From contig JAPKZT010000060.1 in NCBI GenBank assembly GCA_026393655.1, positions 1 to 14,291 on the forward strand: DNA of 14,291 bases. The letters run 5' to 3'. Shown one piece after another: positions 1 through 7,495 of this stretch. The notes below the pieces were generated by a model. That model was not told where the DNA came from and searched no databases. It saw only the letters and a list, made by a program, of their open reading frames with translations. The stretch comes from Actinomycetota bacterium. GTDB taxonomy: Bacteria; Actinomycetota; Acidimicrobiia; Acidimicrobiales; Ilumatobacteraceae. A program made the position numbers and the translations under genes. Positions within the stretch are counted from its first letter, which is position 1. Each line of letters starts with the position of its first letter.

Positions 1-2
1 CA

Positions 3-392
3 TCACTCAGTTTCTTTGTCCGTAAGCGCAAACCAGATGCTCCGTCGCAAACGACGCACACGGTGCCGCAACAACTTAGTCGAGACGATTTTTTCTCCGC
101 AGAAAAACCATGGTTACTTGCTGTGTTCACTTCTTCGACATGTGATGCATGTCAAGATGTTGCAACTAAGGCAAAAGTCCTTGTCAGTCAAGATGTCGCC
201 GTACAAATAATTGAATTTCAAGAAATGCCAGACCTGCATGCGCGATATTCAATTGATGCAGTACCGACGACAGTTATTGCCGATCATCGTGGAGTGGTGC
301 AATATGGGGTGCTCGGACCAGTAACCGCAACAGATTTATGGGCAGCGATGGCTCGTTGCCGTGACCCGAAAAGTTCAACAGAACTTTGCTAA
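3..392 (+). CDS. Thioredoxin-like protein, 5' end outside window
   Basis: This is the C-terminal 129 residues of a thioredoxin-fold protein, probably a thiol-disulfide oxidoreductase. The frame is open to the left edge, so the gene begins upstream. A GTG at 63 could start a shorter form, but the residues before it (a basic FVRKRK stretch, then a polar linker) look like the cytoplasmic flank of an N-terminal membrane helix, so I take the gene as truncated by the window. Visible residues 37-50 form the usual beta-strand plus active site, ending in a CDAC (CxxC) pair at visible residues 47 and 50. The cis-proline loop is VPTT, with Pro at visible residue 88, followed by a second strand pair and a GxxGP turn. 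The frame ends in TAA and converges on ftsH 22 bases away. The specific substrate is unknown; the fold call is firm. Confidence 0.8.
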   Translation, partial: SLSFFVRKRKPDAPSQTTHTVPQQLSRDDFFSAEKPWLLAVFTSSTCDACQDVATKAKVLVSQDVAVQIIEFQEMPDLHARYSIDAVPTTVIADHRGVVQYGVLGPVTATDLWAAMARCRDPKSSTELC

Positions 393-413
393 CTAATTAA
401 AAAGAGTTTTTAA
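370..413. terminator. Candidate bidirectional terminator region between convergent genes
   Basis: Two small hairpins lie at the meeting point of the thioredoxin-like gene and ftsH. One is a perfect 7-bp stem, AAAGTTC/GAACTTT with loop AACA (370-387), overlapping the end of the left gene. The other is an AT-only 7-bp stem, TTAAAAA/TTTTTAA with loop GAG (397-413). An outer 8-bp inverted repeat, AACAGAAC (377-384) and GTTCTGTT (418-425), could enclose the second hairpin. Read leftward, the first stem is followed by only a short T run, so neither is a textbook intrinsic terminator. Position between two gene ends is the main support. Confidence 0.35.
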
Positions 414-414
414 C

Positions 415-2445
415 CTAGTTCTGTTCGGGTTTTTCGCTTGACTTGATTGCTCCTGGCGATGGCTCAACGATTTGTGGTCGACCCAAGCCCTGCTGCACAA
501 GTTTTGCAACTGCTGCTCCGTCGATTGTCTCTTGTTCAAGTAGTGCTTGCGCAACAAGGTCTAACCCAGGACGGTTTTTTTCAATGAGTAATCTCGCCCG
601 ACTTTCTTGTTCGCGCAGAATCAGACCGATTTCAGAATCAATCATTCGTGCAGTCTCGTCTGAGTACTCGCGACCGCTAGTCATCAGATCTTCACCAAGA
701 AACACTTGTTGCTGACCACTCCAGGCCATTGGACCAACCGCATCGCTCATTCCCCATTCGCGAACCATGCGTCGTGCAATTGAAGTTGCTTGTTCAAGGT
801 CGTTGGCGGCACCGCTATTGAGATGGCCAAACACGATCATTTCTGCAACACGACCACCCATTGCTTTGCAGATCATGTCTTGAAAGTATTCACGCGAATA
901 AGTGTGACGTTCTTCTGGCAATGTCCATGTGATTCCGAGAGCCATTCCACGAGGCAAGATTGTTACTTTATGTAGTGGATCGCTATTTGGCAAAACAGTA
1001 GCCAACACGGCATGTCCGCCTTCGTGATATGCAGTTGCGCGCTTTTCTTCGGCATTGAGAATCAGACTCTCTCGGCGTGCGCCCATGATCACGCGATCAC
1101 GAGCATTTTCGAAATCGATGTGCTCAATTATTTTTGAACCGCGGCGCACAGCAAGCAGCGCCGCTTCGTTGATTAGGTTTGCAAGATCTGCGCCGCTCAT
1201 GCCGGGTGTTGCCTTGGCCATCGTTTCTAGAACGACGTCAGAACCCATCCGCTTTCCTTTTGAATGCACATTGAGAATCGCTAAACGCTCTTCGTATTCC
1301 GGCAACGGCATTGTTACTTGGCGGTCAAATCGACCAGGGCGAAGTAGTGCCGCATCTAAAATGTCAGGACGGTTAGTTGCCGCCATCACGATTACGCCTT
1401 CGGTTGTTTCAAAGCCGTCCATTTCGGCAAGCAACTGATTAAGTGTTTGCTCTCGCTCATCATGTCCGCCACCTAGACCTGCGCCACGCTTGCGACCGAT
1501 TGAGTCAATCTCGTCAACGAAAATAATTGCTCGCCCCATTTTGCGCGCCTGCTGAAACAGGTCGCGCACGCGGCTTGCGCCAACGCCAACGAACATCTCC
1601 ATGAAGTCTGAACCCGTGACAGACAAAAAGCCAACACCAGCTTCGCCAGCAACTGCTCGGGCGAACAAAGTTTTACCCGTGCCAGGAGGGCCAACTAATA
1701 GCACGCCTTTTGGCACACGTGCTCCGATTTCTTTGAAACTCTCCGGCATCTTTAAAAAATCGACAACTTCTTTAATCTCTTGCTTCACGCCGTCATACCC
1801 AGCCACGTCAGCAAAAGTTGTCGCTGGTTTATCTGCGTTGTAATTTTTTGCGCGACTGCGACCAATTGACATGATGCTGCCTGCTTGGCCCATTGCGCGT
1901 CGTTGCATCCAAAAGAAAAAGCCCATGATCAGAATGAATGGCAGTAACAGCGGAATCAAATTCGTAAAAAAGTTGCCCTGAGGAGTTGAATAGTCGTAAT
2001 CGACACCCTTTTCTTTTAACAAGGTTTCGTCGCTGGCCGAAAGGGCGACTGCGCCGGTCGTTGTGAATTCGCCTCCGTCTTTAAGCTTTCCGCTGATCAC
2101 GTTTGAAAGGTTGTTGATTTTGATACTTGTTACTTGGTTTTCTTTGACTCGAACTAAGAATTCGGTATAACTGAGTTTGACTGCTTGCGATGTTGGCCAA
2201 ATTCGAGGACCTGCGATAAGTAGAACGACAACCGCGACGATCGCCCATGTCGCCCAGCGCGGCATGCCTGACTTCTCGCCATCTTTTTTTGGGCCAGTCG
2301 AGTTGGACGATTTATTGTTCGAATTTTTGCTAGAGCTAATGCCAATGAACGACCCAAATTTGTTTTTAGATTTTTTTCCCGACGAATTTGGACGCTTTGA
2401 AGACGATGGCTTTGATGGTGGTGGTGGCGGGGGAAGTTTGGTCAC
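415..2445 (-). CDS. ftsH: ATP-dependent zinc metalloprotease FtsH
   Basis: FtsH is a membrane-anchored AAA+ protease that extracts and degrades misfolded or regulated membrane and cytosolic proteins as a hexamer. With a GTG start at 2445 it has 676 residues. The order is: low-complexity Pro/Ser/Lys/Asn-rich cytoplasmic tail (1-60), first membrane helix (about 64-82), short extracytoplasmic domain, second helix (about 161-181), Walker A GPPGTGKT (252-259), pore loop MFVG, Walker B IIFVDEID (307-314), second region of homology with arginine fingers (356-376), and zinc site HEGGH (474-478). All catalytic residues are present. The frame is open a further 43 codons upstream, but that stretch is repetitive and unlike FtsH. 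The GTG has a TATCAT hexamer 7 nt before it and no Shine-Dalgarno. An ATG at residue 61 would give a more standard-length protein and cannot be excluded. Confidence 0.96.
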   Translation of the reverse strand: MTKLPPPPPPSKPSSSKRPNSSGKKSKNKFGSFIGISSSKNSNNKSSNSTGPKKDGEKSGMPRWATWAIVAVVVLLIAGPRIWPTSQAVKLSYTEFLVRVKENQVTSIKINNLSNVISGKLKDGGEFTTTGAVALSASDETLLKEKGVDYDYSTPQGNFFTNLIPLLLPFILIMGFFFWMQRRAMGQAGSIMSIGRSRAKNYNADKPATTFADVAGYDGVKQEIKEVVDFLKMPESFKEIGARVPKGVLLVGPPGTGKTLFARAVAGEAGVGFLSVTGSDFMEMFVGVGASRVRDLFQQARKMGRAIIFVDEIDSIGRKRGAGLGGGHDEREQTLNQLLAEMDGFETTEGVIVMAATNRPDILDAALLRPGRFDRQVTMPLPEYEERLAILNVHSKGKRMGSDVVLETMAKATPGMSGADLANLINEAALLAVRRGSKIIEHIDFENARDRVIMGARRESLILNAEEKRATAYHEGGHAVLATVLPNSDPLHKVTILPRGMALGITWTLPEERHTYSREYFQDMICKAMGGRVAEMIVFGHLNSGAANDLEQATSIARRMVREWGMSDAVGPMAWSGQQQVFLGEDLMTSGREYSDETARMIDSEIGLILREQESRARLLIEKNRPGLDLVAQALLEQETIDGAAVAKLVQQGLGRPQIVEPSPGAIKSSEKPEQN

Positions 2446-2452
2446 GAATTCA

Positions 2453-2458
2453 ATGATA
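2453..2458 (-). promoter_or_regulatory. Candidate -10 element for leaderless ftsH
   Basis: On the minus strand TATCAT is followed by 7 nt and then the GTG proposed as the ftsH start. This spacing would put the transcription start at or next to the start codon. No convincing -35 hexamer is seen 16-18 nt upstream, and there is no Shine-Dalgarno. Confidence 0.4.
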
Positions 2459-2488
2459 CGACCAGCCTGTATCACCAAGCACAGCCGA

Positions 2489-2552
2489 GTGTTTGATAGA
2501 CGGTGTATTTCGTGCTGTGTTTCGCAGTGTGTCTCGCGGTGTGTCGGATAAC
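2489..2552. repeat. Degenerate GTGT-phased direct repeats in divergent promoter region
   Basis: On the + strand GTGT-starting units begin at 2489, 2503, 2517, 2529 and 2541, spaced 14, 14, 12 and 12 bases. The last three resemble each other most (GTGTTTCGCAGT, GTGTCTCGCGGT, GTGTCGGATAAC). They fall between the proposed ftsH and DUF3499 starts, so they could be a regulator-binding array or simply an expanded simple repeat. In the ftsH frame they would encode a His/Thr/Glu-rich repeat, which is why I do not include them in the gene. Confidence 0.45.
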
Positions 2553-2595
2553 TCGCAGTCGTTAGGTAATCCACCGTGTCTGAGTGTCAATGAAT

Positions 2596-2601
2596 TACCG
2601 T
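2596..2601 (+). promoter_or_regulatory. Candidate -10 element for the DUF3499 gene
   Basis: TACCGT lies 6 nt before the ATG at 2608, matching the spacing seen at the other starts in this window. It fits TANNNT but is otherwise a weak -10, and it lies within the open frame that extends upstream, so it only stands if 2608 is the true start. Confidence 0.25.
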
Positions 2602-2607
2602 ATGTAT

Positions 2608-2838
2608 ATGGCTCGGCGATGTTCTCGTTCTACTTGTAACGAAGTCGCCACAATTACATTGACTTATCAATACAGTCGTGCCTTGATTTGGGTTGATGAT
2701 TTAACGCAGGATCGTGACCCGCATGCTTACGACTTATGTGAACGGCACGGCGCACGAATCAGTGCACCGTCTGGTTGGCGTCTTGAAGATCGTCGCAGCC
2801 GCTTTCAAGTTGTGACACCAAATCGCCTAGCGGGATGA
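2608..2838 (+). CDS. DUF3499 family zinc-ribbon-like protein
   Basis: This 76-residue protein matches what I recall of DUF3499, a small family confined to Actinobacteria and of unknown function. It begins MARRCSRSTC, giving Cys5 and Cys10. A later YDLCERH segment gives Cys44 and His47, and together these could bind one zinc ion. A GW motif near residue 57 and a basic C-terminus follow. I chose the ATG at 2608 because family members begin with this MAR-R-C pattern and because a TANNNT hexamer sits 6 nt upstream. The same frame has alternative starts at GTG 2584, ATG 2590 and ATG 2602. It is transcribed divergently from ftsH and overlaps the next gene by ATGA, which suggests translational coupling. 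The function is unknown; the metal-binding role is an inference from the cysteines. Confidence 0.85.
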   Translation: MARRCSRSTCNEVATITLTYQYSRALIWVDDLTQDRDPHAYDLCERHGARISAPSGWRLEDRRSRFQVVTPNRLAG

Positions 2839-3611
2839 GTCAGTCTCCATGGGCTCCGCCCTATGGGCAAGAGCCGATGAGCGGTGAAAGTCAACTAGAA
2901 CAACAGAGTCAACTAGTTACAAAAAAATTCTCGGTCCGCGCAATTCTTGGTATTTGGACGGCAAGTTATGCGATTGCAATTCTTCTGACGACACTAGTTT
3001 TGGCTTCAACGGGAAACATTGGCGAGAAGGTTGTTGAACCAAATTGGTTTCTAGGCGTTTCTGCGGTTTCGTTGTGGGGGCCTTTCATCTTGGGGTTGAG
3101 CATTGCATCGCGGCGCGTTGGCAGCGGAAGTTTTGTCAAAGATTATTTCTTGAGTTTTCGATTAATTGATTTACTGGGTATTCCGATAGGTGTATTAAGT
3201 CAAGTGTTTCTCGTCGGAATAGTGACTTGGCCATTTCATCTTTTGTTTCCAGAAAAATTTGATCCAAAAAATGTTGAGAAGCGAGCTCGTGATCTGTTCG
3301 ATAACGCACATGGCATCTGGCTAGTCGTTCTTGTGATTGTCGTCGTATTTGGCGCACCGATAGTCGAAGAATTGGTTTATCGGGGATTAATTCAGGGACA
3401 TTTGCGCGGGTCAATCAATGAAATCGCTGCGCTATTTATGACTGCGGTTTGGTTTGCTGGTATTCATTTACAAATTGTCGAGTTTCCTGGATTATTGGCA
3501 TTTGCAATTGTGCTCGGCAGTTGCTTTCATTTCACAAAACGACTGGGGATGTCAGTAGTTGCGCACATCGCGTTTAATGCAACAGGGCTAATCCTCGTCG
3601 CGTTACTTTAA
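2835..3611 (+). CDS. CPBP-family intramembrane metalloprotease-like protein
   Basis: This is a 258-residue polytopic membrane protein of the CPBP/Abi (CAAX protease and bacteriocin-processing) family. A Pro/Gln-rich soluble tail (1-30) precedes several hydrophobic segments (about 35-57, 75-92, 108-135, 160-178, 195-212, 218-232, 240-257). The three family motifs are intact: EELVYR at 178-183 (catalytic glutamates), FAGIH with His211, and HIAFN with His244 and Asn248. All the residues expected for an active metal-dependent protease are therefore present. The ATG overlaps the DUF3499 stop as ATGA, with no Shine-Dalgarno, which fits translation by coupling. The substrate is not evident. In other bacteria the family is linked to prenyl-protein processing, bacteriocin immunity or membrane protein scaffolding. 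The family call is secure; activity and role are inferred. Confidence 0.9.
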   Translation: MSQSPWAPPYGQEPMSGESQLEQQSQLVTKKFSVRAILGIWTASYAIAILLTTLVLASTGNIGEKVVEPNWFLGVSAVSLWGPFILGLSIASRRVGSGSFVKDYFLSFRLIDLLGIPIGVLSQVFLVGIVTWPFHLLFPEKFDPKNVEKRARDLFDNAHGIWLVVLVIVVVFGAPIVEELVYRGLIQGHLRGSINEIAALFMTAVWFAGIHLQIVEFPGLLAFAIVLGSCFHFTKRLGMSVVAHIAFNATGLILVALL

Positions 3612-3663
3612 AAACTAGTGCTTTAAAACTAGTGCTTTAAAAACTAGAACTTTAAAACAAGCT
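3606..3663. repeat. Four-unit tandem repeat, 15/14/15/14 bp
   Basis: Four head-to-tail units are visible: CTTTAAAAACTAGTG (3606-3620), CTTTAAAACTAGTG (3621-3634), CTTTAAAAACTAGAA (3635-3649) and CTTTAAAACAAGCT (3650-3663). The first unit contains the CPBP stop codon (TAA 3609-3611), and the rest lie in the 82-base spacer before the next gene. Units decay toward the downstream gene. Each contains the palindrome TTTAAA, and the first two contain ACTAGT. It could be a slipped-strand expansion or an array of binding sites. Confidence 0.85.
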
Positions 3664-3693
3664 CTCCGAAAGAAATAGTAGAGTTTTGAAGTA

Positions 3694-6105
3694 ATGAAGA
3701 TTAAGAGCATCGCAAGTTGGAGTCATCAGCAGGTTATTTCGGCGTTAATTGTTGGTGGTCTGACGTTGATGCTGTTCTTGACATTGCAGCCAGAATTAAT
3801 TTTCGCAAACAACACACCAACGGGTGGTGACATGGGTGCTCATGTCTATGGCCCCGCATTCTTGCGAGATTTTTTGTTGCCGCACTTTCGTTTAAATGGA
3901 TGGAGTAACGACTGGTATGCGGGTTTTCCGATGTATCGGTTCTACATGTTGATCCCGGCTTTATTGGTACTAGTTGTTGATTTAATCGCACCGTATGGCG
4001 TTGCTCTGAAAATGATTGCGGTAATCGGCATTTTGACTTTGCCCGTCTGCACATGGCTATTTGGAAAGTTTTCTCGGTTGTTATTTCCGATTCCGGAGAT
4101 TCTGGCTCTGGCTTCGGTTGTTTTTTTATATGACGAAAGTTTTACGATCTATGGCGGAAACATTGCGTCGACAATGGCTGGCGAGTTTTCTTTCTCGATA
4201 GCGCTTTCACTCGCGGTGCTGGCATTTGGATTGTTTATTCGATCGATGAACGAAGGTCGTGGTCACATGATCACGGCTTGTGTGCTGGCGCTAAGCGCGC
4301 TATCTCACGGAATCGTTTTGCTTTTTGTTTTCGGTGGCGTTGCACTAATTGCAATTTTGTGGCAAGCGCTAAATACCGGCCGCCGAATTTTGAATTCGGC
4401 AAGTTTGATTATTGGAACGGCAATTTTGTTGTCTGCTTTTTGGGTGGTTCCGTTTTTGACGAGTCATGCGTATATGACGGATATGAAATACGAACCTCGT
4501 CCGAGTGGCACAGCCGACTCGTTTTGGAAGATGTTTTTCCCATTGCCGCTTTATTGGAATATTTTCATCACATTGTTTGCAATCGTCGGATTCGTCGCTT
4601 GCATTTTGCGACGCAATCGAGTCGGTATCTGGATGGGCGTTTATTGCGCAGCCCTCGTAATCGGCGTGTTTGTAAGTCGTGGCGGTCTACCAATCATCGG
4701 AATGTTATGGAACCCAAGACTGTTGCCGTTTCTTTATTTGCTTCGCTACATGCTGATGATGATCGGACTATATGAACTCGTCGTCGGTCTCTGGCGTGTC
4801 TTTGAGTTGCTTCGTGTTGCAAAAATTGCAATGGCTAAAGAAAGTTATGAGGCGGTGGTTCCTGTTGTCTCGCTACGAAACATTGCTCAGTTCAATATGT
4901 GGTGGGCAACCGCAATGGCGATATTAGTAGTCGGCGTAATTGGCTTTAGATTTCAAGAGCTCCCGTTCGGAAAACTTGTTGCAGATTCTGCAGGGGCAAT
5001 GCAATACAAGTGGGGGCCGATATCGACTAAAGCATCAAACGATGGTTTTGTCGATGGTTGGGCACGATGGAACTTCACCGGCTACGAAGGCAAGAGTGCT
5101 TATTCCGAGTATCACGATCTTGTCGAAACAATGAAGTCGCTAGGCAACGACACTGCGCATGGTTGTGGTCGCGCACTTTGGGAGAGTAGCGGAGAATTAA
5201 ATAAATATGGCACGACGATGTCGTTGATGCTGTTGCCACATTGGACAAAAGGTTGTATCGGGTCGATGGAAGGTTTGAATTTCGAAGCGTCTGGGACGAC
5301 CCCTTATCACTTCATTACTTCTGCAGCAATGTCAAAGCAAAGCAGTAATCCAGTTCGCGAGTTACGTTACGACAATAATGACGCTGGTCTTGGTGTTCGA
5401 TATATGCAAGAACTTGGCGTCAAATATTTTTTGGCGTTTACAAAAGAAGCAGTTGCTCAAGCCAGCCTGCAAGCAGCACTTGTTGAAGTGAAACGAAGTG
5501 GGCCGTGGGTTATTTATCAAGTTAGCAATAGCGATTTGGTTGTTCCACTCAAAGTGCAACCAGTGATCGTCAACAGTAGAGCTGGTGATGTAAAAGAACG
5601 CTGGTTAGAAATTGGTACAAGTTGGTTTCAGCATCCTGAAGATTGGTCAGCGGTGCCAGTTGAAAAAGGATTAGACACTTGGCAACGAGTTGATGTGGCT
5701 GTTGATCTGAGTCGTCGTGACGGCGCGCCGGGTGTAGCAAGTCGGCGAGTTGATATTGTCACCCCGACTAAAGCAATAGATATAGTCGAAACAAAACCAA
5801 CAAAAGTTACGAATTTTGTGCTTGAAGATTCGGCGATTTCATTTAGCGTTGACCAGATCGGTCAACCAATTCTTGTGCGGATGAGTTACTTTCCGAATTG
5901 GAAAGTTTCTGGGGCGAAAGGACCATTTCGTGTTGCGCCAAACATGATGGTGGTAGTGCCAACGCAGAAAGATGTTCGTTTACATTATGGCTATACAAAG
6001 TTAGATATTTTTGCCTACGTATTAACGGCAATCGGTATCGCAGTTATGTTCATGCGATCGCGACGTCGAATTAACGCACGAATTATTGAGGCTGCAATCA
6101 ACTAG
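3694..6105 (+). CDS. GT-C-like polytopic membrane protein, PTPS-related family
   Basis: This 803-residue integral membrane protein resembles the family named '6-pyruvoyl-tetrahydropterin synthase related domain; membrane protein'. Despite the name, that family looks like GT-C-fold, polyprenyl-sugar-dependent glycosyltransferases and YfhO-like proteins. A first helix (about 13-31) is followed by an outside loop with GGDMGAH (44-50), where the Asp sits at the usual GT-C catalytic position, and then by WSNDWYAGFPMYRFY (70-84), which is typical of the family. About ten further hydrophobic segments extend to around residue 430. A large soluble domain follows (about 440-765), then one C-terminal helix (about 770-790) and a basic RSRRR tail. 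The next gene, a hexose-phosphate mutase, starts within a few bases, consistent with a shared role in envelope glycan synthesis. The ATG has only a weak GAAG upstream. The membrane topology is clear; enzymatic function is inferred. Confidence 0.8.
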   Translation: MKIKSIASWSHQQVISALIVGGLTLMLFLTLQPELIFANNTPTGGDMGAHVYGPAFLRDFLLPHFRLNGWSNDWYAGFPMYRFYMLIPALLVLVVDLIAPYGVALKMIAVIGILTLPVCTWLFGKFSRLLFPIPEILALASVVFLYDESFTIYGGNIASTMAGEFSFSIALSLAVLAFGLFIRSMNEGRGHMITACVLALSALSHGIVLLFVFGGVALIAILWQALNTGRRILNSASLIIGTAILLSAFWVVPFLTSHAYMTDMKYEPRPSGTADSFWKMFFPLPLYWNIFITLFAIVGFVACILRRNRVGIWMGVYCAALVIGVFVSRGGLPIIGMLWNPRLLPFLYLLRYMLMMIGLYELVVGLWRVFELLRVAKIAMAKESYEAVVPVVSLRNIAQFNMWWATAMAILVVGVIGFRFQELPFGKLVADSAGAMQYKWGPISTKASNDGFVDGWARWNFTGYEGKSAYSEYHDLVETMKSLGNDTAHGCGRALWESSGELNKYGTTMSLMLLPHWTKGCIGSMEGLNFEASGTTPYHFITSAAMSKQSSNPVRELRYDNNDAGLGVRYMQELGVKYFLAFTKEAVAQASLQAALVEVKRSGPWVIYQVSNSDLVVPLKVQPVIVNSRAGDVKERWLEIGTSWFQHPEDWSAVPVEKGLDTWQRVDVAVDLSRRDGAPGVASRRVDIVTPTKAIDIVETKPTKVTNFVLEDSAISFSVDQIGQPILVRMSYFPNWKVSGAKGPFRVAPNMMVVVPTQKDVRLHYGYTKLDIFAYVLTAIGIAVMFMRSRRRINARIIEAAIN

Positions 6106-6116
6106 CATTGCGGGTC

Positions 6117-7469
6117 GTGCCAAACTTAGAAGCAATCGTCAAGGCTTATGACATTCGGGGTACCGTGCCCGACCAACTTGATGCAACTTCGACCCACGCG
6201 CTTGGCGTGGCGTTCGCGAAATTTTCTGATGCGAAGACGATCGTCGTCGCACACGACATGCGCCCGAGTGGCCCAGATCTTGTTGAAGCATTTCAGAGGG
6301 GGTTAACCGAGCAGGGCGTTGATGTAATCAACCTTGGTTTGGCAAGTACTGACTTGCTGTATTTCGCCTCAGGAGTACTTGACGCGCCAGGCGCAATGTT
6401 TACCGCATCACATAATCCTGCGCAATATAACGGCATCAAGTGTTGCCTTTCGGGTGCGCGATCTATCGGTATTGATAATGGTCTGCGCGAGATGAAGGCG
6501 ATCGCTCAAGACGTTTTAGATGGCAAAGGGCCGGCAAGTGCAAAAAAACTTGGTGAAGTGACCCATAAAAATATGCTTGCAGAATTCGTTGATCATGTCG
6601 TGAGTTTTATTGATACAAAGTCACTTCGCAAATTAAAGATCGTCGCCGATACCGCTAATGGGATGGGTGGTCTTGTTGCACCAGCAGTTTTCGATCGCCT
6701 CAGCGAATTTGAACTTGAGGTGATGTACGGAGAACTCGACGGCACATTTCCGAATCATCCTGCCGACCCAATTCAGCCAGCCAACCAGCGCGACCTTCAG
6801 GCGCGAGTGATCTCAGGCAAGTTTGATGTGGGTTTGGCATTTGACGGCGACGCCGACCGTGTTTTTTTGGTGGACGAATTGGGCAGAAGCGTTTCGGGTA
6901 GCACGACAACAGCGCTGCTGGCATCGGTTTTTTTGCGCGAAAATCCAAACGCAACAATTTTGTACAACTTGATTTGTTCACGAATCGTGCCTGAGACGAT
7001 TACCCAGATGGGGGGCAAACCGATTCGCACCAAAAATGGCCACAGTTATATGAAGCAAGTGATGGCTCAAACGGGCGCAGTTTTTGCAGGTGAGCATTCG
7101 GGGCATTATTACTTTGCTGATAACTATCGAGCCGATAGCGGTCTGATTGCGACGATGGTCGTACTTGGTGAAATGAGTCGAACAGGTAAAACGCTCTCAG
7201 AGTTGCGAGCACCATTCGAGAAGTATGCAGGTAGCGGCGAAATCAATACGCAAGTCAATGATATTTCGGTAGTTATAGAACGAGTGACTAAGCAGTTTGC
7301 GTCTTATCCACAAGATCGTCTTGATGGGCTGACGGTTGATTGTGGATCGTGGTGGTTTAACGTGCGGTCTTCGAATACAGAGCCGTTGTTGCGATTGAAT
7401 CTTGAGGCTGCAACGCGTGAAGAGTGTGACGAACATGTCGCTGAGTTATTGATGTTGATTACGGCATAA
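6117..7469 (+). CDS. manB: Phosphomannomutase/phosphoglucomutase
   Basis: This enzyme of the alpha-D-phosphohexomutase superfamily interconverts hexose 6-phosphate and hexose 1-phosphate (mannose and/or glucose). That step feeds GDP-mannose or UDP-glucose synthesis for glycans. With GTG 6117 as start it has 450 residues, normal for the family. The motifs are in order: catalytic phosphoserine loop TASHNP (Ser98), Mg loop DGDADR (243-248), sugar-specificity loop GEHSGH (325-330), and phosphate-binding RSSNTEP (417-423). The GEHSGH form is usual in dual PMM/PGM enzymes, but substrate preference cannot be settled from sequence. A TTG at 6108 is an alternative start adding three residues; I prefer GTG because the family usually begins close to the KAYDIRG motif and TAGCAT lies 8 nt before it. 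It follows the GT-C-like gene with 11 bases between them, so the two are probably cotranscribed. Confidence 0.93.
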   Translation: MPNLEAIVKAYDIRGTVPDQLDATSTHALGVAFAKFSDAKTIVVAHDMRPSGPDLVEAFQRGLTEQGVDVINLGLASTDLLYFASGVLDAPGAMFTASHNPAQYNGIKCCLSGARSIGIDNGLREMKAIAQDVLDGKGPASAKKLGEVTHKNMLAEFVDHVVSFIDTKSLRKLKIVADTANGMGGLVAPAVFDRLSEFELEVMYGELDGTFPNHPADPIQPANQRDLQARVISGKFDVGLAFDGDADRVFLVDELGRSVSGSTTTALLASVFLRENPNATILYNLICSRIVPETITQMGGKPIRTKNGHSYMKQVMAQTGAVFAGEHSGHYYFADNYRADSGLIATMVVLGEMSRTGKTLSELRAPFEKYAGSGEINTQVNDISVVIERVTKQFASYPQDRLDGLTVDCGSWWFNVRSSNTEPLLRLNLEAATREECDEHVAELLMLITA

Positions 7470-7482
7470 GTGTCGAAAGTGT

Positions 7483-7488
7483 TATCGT
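7483..7488 (+). promoter_or_regulatory. Candidate -10 element for the Trm112-like gene
   Basis: TATCGT is followed by 7 nt and then the GTG start at 7496. There is no Shine-Dalgarno in the 26-base gap after the mutase gene. The -35 region is not recognisable (TTACGG lies 18 nt upstream, a poor match). Confidence 0.35.
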
Positions 7489-7495
7489 CTTAGCC

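Noticed and set aside
2446..2574. Extension of FtsH by 43 residues to an upstream ATG at 2574.
   Set aside because: The added residues come from the GTGT repeat, do not resemble FtsH, and would leave almost no promoter space before the divergent DUF3499 gene.
4278..4775. Plus-strand open frame of 165 codons inside the GT-C-like gene.
   Set aside because: It overlaps a coherent membrane-protein frame, has shadow-like Cys/Arg-rich composition, and has no start signal.
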